Positions 1 through 5,662 of a stretch of 8,439 bases of DNA are shown here, piece after piece (position 1 is the first letter of the stretch; each line of letters opens with the position of its first letter). The notes beneath the pieces were generated by a model. That model did not search any database and had not been told where the DNA came from. It saw nothing but the letters and a program-made list of their open reading frames with translations. The stretch lies in assembly GCA_014729315.1 (NCBI GenBank), contig WJKD01000815.1, positions 1 through 8,439 of the forward strand, read 5' to 3'. The DNA comes from Promethearchaeota archaeon. Its GTDB lineage: Archaea; Asgardarchaeota; Lokiarchaeia; Sigynarchaeales; SOKP01. Both the position numbers and the translations under genes were made by a program.

Positions 1-24
1 GTTTTTATGTATTGAAGTTGAAAT

Positions 25-40
25 CATTTATAATCATAAA
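25..40 (+). promoter_or_regulatory. TATA-box-like promoter of the MFS gene
   Basis: An archaeal TATA-like element, TTTATAATC (27-35), would place the transcription start near 57. That leaves a leader of about 30 bases containing the GGTGA ribosome-binding site. The assignment is by pattern and spacing only, and this region is A+T-rich throughout, so chance matches are possible. Confidence 0.35.
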
Positions 41-70
41 ATATTCAATACGATTATATTTATAAAAGAA

Positions 71-75
71 GGTGA
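71..75 (+). promoter_or_regulatory. Shine-Dalgarno GGTGA that decides the MFS start
   Basis: GGTGA matches the anti-SD core of archaeal 16S rRNA and sits 11 bases before ATG 87. The GTG inside this element (72-74) is in frame with the gene and could be mistaken for a start codon five codons further upstream. It is better read as part of the SD site. Confidence 0.5.
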
Positions 76-86
76 AATTAGAACCA

Positions 87-1346
87 ATGTCGAAATTAGA
101 CGCATTAGCAAAGAAGAAAGCTGAAGCGAGAGTCGTTGAACCTCGATCCAAAAAATATATGATTTATCTCGTCATCTTTATGGGGATGGTGAGTATGATG
201 GATCAATACTGCTCATTAATCGAAGGTCCTATTGTGCCCTATATTCTTGTAGACTACGGAATTACAGCGAGCGAGTTTGCTTTTTTGCAAGGTATATATG
301 GGTTGATTACTTTTGCTTGTTTCTTTATCGCGTGGATAGCAGACGCTTATGGGAGAAAAAAGGCGATGCTGGTATTAATGCTATCTATGGGCATACCTGC
401 ACTCCTTATAGGATTGGTTTCGTTTACAATACATCTTTTCTTCATTTTTTACGCAATAGTTATTATGGGGACGCTTTCTAATTTATGGGAACTTCCAATA
501 ACGGAGGAAGCGAAACCTGAAAAGAGAGGGACATTAGGAGGTCTCGTATTTCTCATAGGTTTAATTCCTGTCTACGCTATAGTGGGAAGTTTAATAGCGG
601 ATACCTTGGGATGGCGCTGGGCTTATGGAGTCATGTTTTTTTATATGTTAATTATCCTCATTCCCATGTGGTTTTTAATGAAGGAAACCAAACGATGGGA
701 AATGGTCAAAGAAGATCGGGGAGTAGAGGTTTTTCACATCAAAGATGCATTTAAATCGCTTAATCGGAAGGACTTGACTTATATTCTTGCCTCAACTATA
801 ATTTACACTACATGGACCGCAGTTTTCAAATTAGGAGCAACTTGGGGCGGATATTACTATATGAATATCCAAGGTTTAACTTCAGACGAATTTAGGATAC
901 TCCTTACAATCGGAGGTCTATTGACAATGGTAGGTGCAATATCATCAGGAATATTAATGGATAAGTTAGGTAGAAATCCTACTTTAGTAATTAGTTGCCT
1001 TGGTGCCGTAGTCGGGTTTGTGTTTTTAGGATTAACGGGATTTCCCATATTCTTCTGGATGATATATTATTTCATGCCTATGGTCTTAGCGTGGATTATG
1101 GTATACTTTGCTGAAATCTTTCCCACAGACGTTCGAGGCACTTGTACGGGGATTTGTACGACCACCTCTCGTATATCCTATGTTATTGGGCCGTTATTAG
1201 CTTCAGTGTTATTAATCTTCTTTCCTGATATGCTAGGCTTCTGGATCATCGCTGGCCTATTAATGTTGTTACCACTGCTTTCTCTTTTATTAAAACCATA
1301 CGAAACAAAGGGAAAAACATTGGAAGAAATTGAAGCAGAAAGATAG
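87..1346 (+). CDS. MFS transporter, sugar-porter/metabolite symporter-like
   Basis: This is a 419-residue major facilitator superfamily permease of the usual 12-helix length, expected to move a small metabolite across the cytoplasmic membrane. The N-terminus (residues 1-23) is charged and cytosolic. Hydrophobic helices begin near residue 24. The MFS motif A follows helix 2 as ADAYGRKK (85-92), and its second-half counterpart is MDKLGRN (291-297). AEIFPTDVRGT (342-352) is the loop signature seen in sugar/organic-ion porters. The tail ETKGKTLEEIE (406-416) resembles the C-terminal sugar-porter signature. A long charged loop (about 199-228) separates the two six-helix halves. ATG 87 is preferred over GTG 72 because the GTG lies inside the SD site. 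The gene stands alone, ends in T-tracts and has no neighbouring binding protein. The substrate cannot be assigned; sugars or organic acids are the best guess. Confidence 0.9.
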   Translation: MSKLDALAKKKAEARVVEPRSKKYMIYLVIFMGMVSMMDQYCSLIEGPIVPYILVDYGITASEFAFLQGIYGLITFACFFIAWIADAYGRKKAMLVLMLSMGIPALLIGLVSFTIHLFFIFYAIVIMGTLSNLWELPITEEAKPEKRGTLGGLVFLIGLIPVYAIVGSLIADTLGWRWAYGVMFFYMLIILIPMWFLMKETKRWEMVKEDRGVEVFHIKDAFKSLNRKDLTYILASTIIYTTWTAVFKLGATWGGYYYMNIQGLTSDEFRILLTIGGLLTMVGAISSGILMDKLGRNPTLVISCLGAVVGFVFLGLTGFPIFFWMIYYFMPMVLAWIMVYFAEIFPTDVRGTCTGICTTTSRISYVIGPLLASVLLIFFPDMLGFWIIAGLLMLLPLLSLLLKPYETKGKTLEEIEAER

Positions 1347-1356
1347 ACTTCCTTTC

Positions 1357-1389
1357 TATTTTTTTCTCCATCCTTATTTATTTTTTTTA
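1357..1389 (+). terminator. Oligo-T terminator after the MFS gene
   Basis: A T7 run (1359-1365) and a T8 run (1381-1388) follow the stop codon by 12 and 34 bases without a GC hairpin. This is the usual form of archaeal intrinsic termination. Confidence 0.5.
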
Positions 1390-1442
1390 TTATCTTGAAA
1401 AATGATGAGTAGATTTTTAATGATGTAAATCTAATCTAATAA

Positions 1443-1452
1443 TTAAATATTT
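1443..1452 (+). promoter_or_regulatory. TATA-box-like promoter of the membrane-protein gene
   Basis: TTAAATATTT is centred about 32 bases upstream of ATG 1479 and predicts a start site around 1472, so a leader of only about 7 bases. No SD is visible, which fits a nearly leaderless mRNA. A 7-bp inverted repeat, TAGATTT/AAATCTA (1410-1433, 10-base loop), lies just upstream and could be incidental. Confidence 0.35.
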
Positions 1453-1478
1453 TAATCGCAAATTCTTAATGAGATATT

Positions 1479-2036
1479 ATGCAAAATATTAAAGCTAAAA
1501 AAGAAAGTATGATACGCCTAGCTGGTATGGTCATAATTCTACTTGGACTGTTGCTCTCGATCGTATTGGACTTCTTTATCAACAATCCGGCGTTTTACAT
1601 TATGCTTTTAATGATTATTATTCCGTGGTTCGTCGTTATAATTTTAATGAAGCTTGAGATTGATATTATTGTAGATAAATCATTAATATGGTTTATAGTA
1701 TTAATCGTTTATACATTGATTATGAGTTTCATTGGAATCCTCCTCTATCAGCAAGGAACATACGCTTTAATTTTCATTAGTACGGCGATTTCAAATATTC
1801 TTTTGATTTTAAGCTGGCATTATGCATTATCTATTTTTAAAAAGAAAAAAATCGTTTTCATTTCTGGAGCTGCAGGATATTGTGTATTAACCTTTCTATT
1901 TAGATTAATACCGTTAATCACGCATATCTTCTGGTTAATTGCTATAGCACCATTAGGTTTGGTAGTACTGGGAGTAATTTTAATAATGTTCGCTGAGTTA
2001 CGGATGAAAAAAAAAGGATTACTAAATTGGATTTAA
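1479..2036 (+). CDS. Hypothetical six-helix integral membrane protein
   Basis: I do not recognise a family for this 185-residue protein. About six hydrophobic segments are visible (roughly residues 12-33, 37-57, 69-91, 94-117, 126-143 and 147-172). The N-terminus is lysine-rich (KAKKES), a basic KKKK loop follows helix 4 (121-124), and the tail is short and basic (RMKKKG, 175-180). By the positive-inside rule these three ends would be cytoplasmic. Charged residues inside the membrane are few (K58/E60 between helices 2 and 3), and no enzyme motif or cysteine pair is evident. The ATG follows a TATA box at leaderless spacing. The gene has its own promoter-like box and terminator and converges on the oxidoreductase gene, so no partner is implied. 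It could be a small channel, a scaffold or a lineage-specific membrane protein. Confidence 0.8.
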   Translation: MQNIKAKKESMIRLAGMVIILLGLLLSIVLDFFINNPAFYIMLLMIIIPWFVVIILMKLEIDIIVDKSLIWFIVLIVYTLIMSFIGILLYQQGTYALIFISTAISNILLILSWHYALSIFKKKKIVFISGAAGYCVLTFLFRLIPLITHIFWLIAIAPLGLVVLGVILIMFAELRMKKKGLLNWI

Positions 2037-2050
2037 TTTTCTTTCTAAAA

Positions 2051-2065
2051 TCTTTTTGTTTTTAC
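2051..2065 (+). terminator. Oligo-T terminator after the membrane-protein gene
   Basis: TCTTTTTGTTTTTAC begins 14 bases after the TAA stop. It gives two T5 runs separated by one G, with no hairpin. It faces the oppositely oriented T-tracts of the convergent oxidoreductase gene. Confidence 0.4.
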
Positions 2066-2100
2066 TCTTTATATTGATTAGAATGATTAATATGCAAAGT

Positions 2101-2142
2101 AAAAAATAAGGACACTTTATTTAGAAAGGACGAATAAAAAAA
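2101..2142 (-). terminator. Oligo-T terminator after the oxidoreductase gene
   Basis: Read on the minus strand, a T7 run (2142-2136) begins 7 bases after the stop codon and a T6 run (2106-2101) follows. Together with the plus-strand T-tracts at 2051-2065, the 113-base convergent gap acts as a two-way termination zone. Confidence 0.45.
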
Positions 2143-2149
2143 TTTTAAG

Positions 2150-3865
2150 TTAAAGAAGTTCCTTCCAAAAGTTTTCAATGTCTTCGTCAGAGAATGTGTA
2201 TTTTAAACCAGTAGGCTCAACAGATTCCTCCTTAAAGAATTTCGGTATCTTGGTTGCTTTATGTGATACTCCCGCATTTTCATTGAATTCAAGCTCATAA
2301 CGAAGAATCTTTTTCCCAATATCCACAATATCTTCTCTCGTCAAGTCAAGATCGTACATAGCGTTCAAAACATTAGCTATTAATTCCATCGTTTCGTAAC
2401 TTGGTCCAATAAAATAGCAGCAACCCATCGAATCTAAAACAGTAGTATAGATTTGAAGTTCGCGAGATAATTCTAATTTACCGTTATCTTCAGTGAGCTC
2501 TCCATAATCCTTGCCTTGCCTTGGAACACGTCCAGCTATAGCAGCTCCTGCTGTGTGGTCTGCGCCCATTGGAGTTGTAGAAAAAGTAACACCCATTCCT
2601 TTCATTACTCTTGGATCGTAAGCTGAGATTCCTTGTCCTTTTACCTCAGGAATTCGTTTAGCACCTAATTCTTTTCCAATATGCCGCACGCCATTACCGT
2701 ACAATTGACCTATCTCGGTATTATTTCTTATTTCCTCTAATATTTCAAAAACTTTATCAGCATTTCCCCATTCTACTCTTCCTTCGTCCATTGCGACTCC
2801 CACAGTCCCTCCAAATTCTATTGTATCAACTCCGACATCGTCGCAGAGATGGTCAATTCGAGCTAAAGCGTCGAGATCGTCTATCATTAAATTAGAACCA
2901 TTTAGCACCATCGTTTCGTATTCTAAACTTGAAGTGATATGGTTTCCTTCTTCATCTACATATAAATTAGAACATTTTATTACGCAAGTAGGTGAGCAAG
3001 GTAATCTTTTTTTACCCCCTCGAGATGTTATAACTTCGTGAAGTTTTTCTCCGGAAATATTTTCAATATTTTCGAACGAGCCCATTTGAAAGTTCTTTGT
3101 GGGAAGGCCTCCATATCCACTCATGGGTTTCATTCCCATAGCAGTCCCGTAAATTGAAAAAGCTTCTTTTACATTAGCTAATTCTTTTGCGAAAGGTGTA
3201 GAATATGATCTGAATTTTTTAATATCGTGGACTTTCACTCTCGATCCTCTGATAGGAAGGATAACGACAGCCTTAATTCCTTTTGAACCCATGACTGATC
3301 CTAATCCCCCTCTGGCTGCGTGTCTACTTGGATATCCCTCTAAATCGTTAGCACATACTGTTGAATTTTTCATTTTATATTCTCCAGCAGGACCAATTGA
3401 ATAGATGCCGATCTTTTCCCCATACTTTTTCTTTAAGCGAGAATGTAATTCGTAATTACCCAATTTCTTATATTCTTCAGCTGGGACAAGTTTGATTTTT
3501 CCACTTTCAATCAGGATCAGACGAAGCTTTTCTGATATACCTTCTAACACTAAAGCTCTATATCCGTGAAGAGCAAGCATTAGAGAAGGTCTTCCGCCCA
3601 CATTTGCTTCTTTTATACCTCCAGTTAAAGGGCTTTTTCCTCCTACTGAAGTGCGAGCAGAATTAGGAAAGGGGCTTCCAGTTAGAAGTCCATTAGCGAT
3701 AATTAGTTTATTTTTTTCACCAAGAGGATCTGAAGTTGGATTTACCTCATCGTGCACTATTTTTGAACTTAATCCTCTTGCTCCAAATAGAAAATATTCA
3801 GAATCTTTAGTAATCTCTTCGTATCTAATGTTTTCTGTTTGAACATTTATTCTGGCGATTCTCAT
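2150..3865 (-). CDS. aor: Aldehyde ferredoxin oxidoreductase family protein (tungsten/molybdenum bis-pterin)
   Basis: The protein has 571 residues. Family members oxidise aldehydes to carboxylic acids with ferredoxin as acceptor, or run in reverse, using a tungsten bis-pterin and one [4Fe-4S] cluster in the cytoplasm. The N-terminal barrel carries the cofactor loop RHAARGGLGSVMGSKGIKA (about 181-199). Cluster cysteines appear in CSPTCVIKC (C290, C294, C298), with the fourth at C483 in DSMGCC. Both pterin-binding DxxG motifs are present: DDVGVD (342-347) and DSMGCC (478-483). The active-site signatures LEYET (about 314-318) and GADH (434-437) are intact. The C-terminal FNENAG (527-532) matches the family's FNxRAG block. 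ATG 3865 is preferred over GTG 3874 because that GTG belongs to the SD site GTGAT. The nitroreductase-family gene lies 94 bases upstream on the same strand. No pterin-synthesis or ferredoxin gene is adjacent. Family assignment is firm; substrate and metal are not determined. Confidence 0.95.
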   Translation of the reverse strand: MRIARINVQTENIRYEEITKDSEYFLFGARGLSSKIVHDEVNPTSDPLGEKNKLIIANGLLTGSPFPNSARTSVGGKSPLTGGIKEANVGGRPSLMLALHGYRALVLEGISEKLRLILIESGKIKLVPAEEYKKLGNYELHSRLKKKYGEKIGIYSIGPAGEYKMKNSTVCANDLEGYPSRHAARGGLGSVMGSKGIKAVVILPIRGSRVKVHDIKKFRSYSTPFAKELANVKEAFSIYGTAMGMKPMSGYGGLPTKNFQMGSFENIENISGEKLHEVITSRGGKKRLPCSPTCVIKCSNLYVDEEGNHITSSLEYETMVLNGSNLMIDDLDALARIDHLCDDVGVDTIEFGGTVGVAMDEGRVEWGNADKVFEILEEIRNNTEIGQLYGNGVRHIGKELGAKRIPEVKGQGISAYDPRVMKGMGVTFSTTPMGADHTAGAAIAGRVPRQGKDYGELTEDNGKLELSRELQIYTTVLDSMGCCYFIGPSYETMELIANVLNAMYDLDLTREDIVDIGKKILRYELEFNENAGVSHKATKIPKFFKEESVEPTGLKYTFSDEDIENFWKELL

Positions 3866-3869
3866 ACTT

Positions 3870-3874
3870 ATCAC
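3870..3874 (-). promoter_or_regulatory. Shine-Dalgarno GTGAT that decides the oxidoreductase start
   Basis: On the minus strand GTGAT stands 4 bases before ATG 3865. The GTG within it is in frame and is a tempting but less likely start codon that would add only three residues (M-I-S). Confidence 0.5.
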
Positions 3875-3918
3875 ATATTTTGTGCGATTTTTTATTTTTA
3901 TCTCTATAGCTTAAAAAT

Positions 3919-3930
3919 AATTAAATAAAC
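3919..3930 (-). promoter_or_regulatory. Possible TATA box of the oxidoreductase gene
   Basis: On the minus strand GTTTATTTAA is positioned to start transcription near 3900, giving a leader of about 35 bases with the SD site at its end. If it is active, the oxidoreductase can be made independently of the upstream nitroreductase. A second A+T-rich candidate (3891-3902) lies closer but would cut into the SD. Confidence 0.28.
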
Positions 3931-3959
3931 TTAAAGTTCCGTATTAGATCATTGTGCCT

Positions 3960-4475
3960 TTAAAAAGATTCGTAATGTACAATCGTTTCTATCGACTTTC
4001 TGTCGGTGATTTCTCCTTTAGGTTTATCGGGATATCCTAATGGGGTAAGACCTAATACTCGATATTTTTCAGGTATACTTAAGATTTTCTTAATTTTTTC
4101 TTCATTGAACCATCCTATCCAACACGACGATAATCCTTCCGCAGTTGCTGCTAAAATTAAATGTTCAAAACATATTCCAAAATCAACGGGATAGTATTTC
4201 TCGCCGCTTGCGTTCTTTCCAGAATCACTTTCAGCAATAGCACCAATAATAAACATAGGAGCATCAGCAAACTTCTTTCTCTGACCAATAGCTTTCCAAA
4301 TAGCTTTAACAGTTTCTTGGTTTTGCACTATAATATAATGCATTCCTTGCATATTCGCCCAAGTAGGAGCAAGGCGCGCAGCTTCTAAGATACGCTGTAA
4401 TTTATCCTTTTCAGGCATATCTGACTTGTAAAATCTATAACTTCTTCGGTTATGTATAACTTTATAAAAATCCAT
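3960..4475 (-). CDS. Nitroreductase-family FMN oxidoreductase
   Basis: This compact 171-residue member of the nitroreductase superfamily would form an FMN-binding homodimer that uses NAD(P)H or another donor to reduce nitro groups, quinones, flavins or related acceptors. Recognisable blocks, in order, are the N-terminal FMN-phosphate motif NRRSYR (9-14), APTWANMQ (37-44), the core helix DFGICFEHLILAATAEGL (98-115) followed by SSCWIGWF, and the C-terminal LGYPDKPKG (146-154), typical of the family. It falls at the short end of the family's usual length. The ATG is preceded by GTGAA at 5-base spacing. The oxidoreductase gene follows after 94 bases on the same strand with no T-run in between, so read-through is possible. 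The real substrate cannot be read from the sequence. Confidence 0.9.
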   Translation of the reverse strand: MDFYKVIHNRRSYRFYKSDMPEKDKLQRILEAARLAPTWANMQGMHYIIVQNQETVKAIWKAIGQRKKFADAPMFIIGAIAESDSGKNASGEKYYPVDFGICFEHLILAATAEGLSSCWIGWFNEEKIKKILSIPEKYRVLGLTPLGYPDKPKGEITDRKSIETIVHYESF

Positions 4476-4480
4476 ATTAA

Positions 4481-4485
4481 TTCAC
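4481..4485 (-). promoter_or_regulatory. Shine-Dalgarno GTGAA of the nitroreductase gene
   Basis: On the minus strand GTGAA sits 5 bases before ATG 4475, matching the GTGA-type SD sites of the transporter and oxidoreductase genes. Confidence 0.4.
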
Positions 4486-4530
4486 ATTTTTACCGATTTT
4501 TAATATTGAGTAATGATAGCTTTTTTATTA

Positions 4531-4538
4531 TTTTATAG
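4531..4538 (-). promoter_or_regulatory. TATA-box-like promoter of the nitroreductase gene
   Basis: On the minus strand CTATAAAA predicts a start near 4508 and a leader of about 33 bases that carries the SD site. The assignment is by pattern and spacing only. Confidence 0.38.
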
Positions 4539-4632
4539 CTAAAAATTCATAACCTCTCAAACTAATTTTATGATTTTTTTCTCTTATTGTACTCTATATA
4601 TCAATTTAAGACTTATTAGAAAGCTATCAATA

Positions 4633-4657
4633 TTATCAGACGAAACCTTTCTGATAA
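4633..4657. repeat. Perfect 8-bp inverted repeat, possible operator
   Basis: TTATCAGA (4633-4640) and TCTGATAA (4650-4657) are exact inverted copies around a 9-base spacer. The element lies between the nitroreductase promoter on the minus strand and a TATA box on the plus strand 25 bases further right. It is not followed by a T-run on either strand close by, so a protein-binding site is more likely than a terminator. Confidence 0.5.
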
Positions 4658-4681
4658 GGGTTTTAAAATTAAGATAAAGCA

Positions 4682-4690
4682 TTTAAATAA
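4682..4690 (+). promoter_or_regulatory. TATA box facing the zinc-finger-like mini-gene
   Basis: TTTAAATAA is close to the archaeal TATA consensus and predicts a start around 4711, inside TGGGGTGAATGG. That leaves an 8-base leader before ATG 4719. It suggests the small region to its right is, or was, transcribed. Confidence 0.4.
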
Positions 4691-4718
4691 ATTAAATTCT
4701 AATTGCATATTGGGGTGA

Positions 4719-4866
4719 ATGGTCTTTGCTAATATACTAATGTGAAGTATGCGGAATAAAATTTACAGCGAAAATGAAAAACGAAGCGTTCAAAAAATTA
4801 AAAAAACATAGCAAAAAGGAACATATGGAAAATATCTCCAAAGATGAGATAAAATATATAAGCTAA
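4719..4866 (+). pseudogene. C2H2 zinc-finger-like mini-gene, apparently frameshifted
   Basis: The frame after stop 4738-4740 reads CEVCGIKF at once (from 4741), then continues to HSKKEH and a TAA at 4864-4866. This gives a finger of form C-x2-C-x18-H-x4-H with a lysine-rich helix. No start codon precedes the cysteines in that frame; the first in-frame ATG (4774) would yield only 30 residues and lose the CxxC. A good ATG (4719), just after GGGGTGA and a TATA box, reads MVFANILM and then stops at TGA 4743. Removing one A at about 4740 would join the two into a 47-residue protein. The spacing between Cys and His pairs is longer than in a classic finger (12). It could be a decayed gene, a sequencing error or a programmed frameshift. 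A chance match is also possible, though the flanking promoter and T-tract argue against it. Confidence 0.4.
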
Positions 4867-4893
4867 TTTGACTCGATTTCCTATTAATGGAAC

Positions 4894-4900
4894 TTTTTTT
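4894..4900 (+). terminator. Oligo-T tract after the zinc-finger-like mini-gene
   Basis: A T7 run 27 bases after the TAA at 4866 could end a short plus-strand transcript. No hairpin is present. The gene to the right is convergent, so the tract does not belong to it. Confidence 0.33.
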
Positions 4901-4956
4901 CCTAATACGAAGTTTCAATTATTTCTTGTTGCAGATACGTTCAAATAAAATTGTAT

Positions 4957-5532
4957 TTACAAATTTTCTGCGTATAACGAAGGTAATTCTTCTAAGCGGT
5001 CTTGTCGACGTTTATATTTCACTACCGAAATCTCTGATATAGTTGTAAAGCTCATATAAGTAATATCTTTCATCACTTCAATCCGTAAATACTTATCCGG
5101 ATCTTCAAGATCAACAATTCCTATATTGATTTCATCAGCTGCGATTTCTAATAACTCATCCCGCGTAAGAGGAGATCGTCTTCTTCGGAGTGTAATGCGC
5201 CATTTATCGTTCTCGTTAAGATCTTTCTCAAAAATTTTTGCAACATTTCGAATTTCTTCCTCCTCTGTCTCAAGTTTAAAATCAATGGGAACGATTTTAA
5301 GTACATAAGTGAAATTATCCATTTGATTTTTTAGAATGTTTTTTAATTGCTTCATGACATAATAAGATGATTCTGAAAATGAAGCAATCGAAAGACCAGT
5401 TAGATACAAAATAGGTTCAACAGCAACTTCCGTTAAATTGAGTTTTTCGTCTAAAAATCTTTTCATCTCATAGGATGCATACGATTCAAACTTCCTTGGA
5501 CTTGAAACGACTAACCCATTAAATTTTTCCAT
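4957..5532 (-). CDS. THUMP-domain RNA-binding protein, Tan1/THUMPD1-like
   Basis: This 191-residue protein resembles the archaeal relatives of eukaryotic Tan1/THUMPD1, the tRNA-binding adaptor for the acetyltransferase that makes N4-acetylcytidine at tRNA position 12. The N-terminus VVSSPRKFESYASYEMKRFL (8-27) fits the Tan1 opening block. The THUMP core runs from about 50 to 165, with the RNA-facing strand KWRITLRRRR (110-119), the helix RDELLEIAADEI (124-135) and the final strands DLEDPDKYLRIEVM (141-154). The tail is charged. There is no catalytic domain, so it should act with a partner that is not in this window. ATG 5532 is preferred over TTG 5541: the TATA box at 5562-5570 predicts a start site at about the TTG itself. 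Whether this organism makes ac4C12 is inference. Confidence 0.82.
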   Translation of the reverse strand: MEKFNGLVVSSPRKFESYASYEMKRFLDEKLNLTEVAVEPILYLTGLSIASFSESSYYVMKQLKNILKNQMDNFTYVLKIVPIDFKLETEEEEIRNVAKIFEKDLNENDKWRITLRRRRSPLTRDELLEIAADEINIGIVDLEDPDKYLRIEVMKDITYMSFTTISEISVVKYKRRQDRLEELPSLYAENL

Positions 5533-5558
5533 ATCATTCAAACTCTATAAATAAAAGA

Positions 5559-5572
5559 GGATATTTATATCC
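5559..5572 (-). promoter_or_regulatory. TATA box of the THUMP gene inside a palindrome
   Basis: GGATAT-TT-ATATCC is an inverted repeat with a 2-base centre. Read on the minus strand it contains ATATAAATA (5562-5570), a strong archaeal TATA box. The predicted start near 5541 leaves a leader of about 9 bases. The symmetry could also serve a regulator, but TATA boxes are often partly symmetric by chance. Confidence 0.42.
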
Positions 5573-5662
5573 GAGCATTAAAGTTTTTAAATCGTCTTAA
5601 AAATCCTGTAATTTAATCTATTTATTAGATAAATATAAGAACTCTTCTTCTTAAATGTTAAT

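Noticed and set aside
857..1048. Minus-strand open frame opposite the transporter gene
   Set aside because: It overlaps conserved MFS helices in full and has no SD or domain.
1410..1433. 7-bp inverted repeat TAGATTT/AAATCTA upstream of the membrane-protein gene
   Set aside because: It is short and A+T-rich in an A+T-rich gap, so chance is a sufficient explanation.
3651..4388. Open frames of about 60-75 codons on the plus strand opposite the oxidoreductase and nitroreductase genes
   Set aside because: They are antisense shadows of clearly recognised genes, with no start signals or protein-like features.
4774..4866. A 30-residue lysine-rich ORF starting at ATG 4774
   Set aside because: Taken alone it is too short and low in complexity. 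Its frame makes more sense as the tail of the frameshifted zinc-finger-like gene described above.
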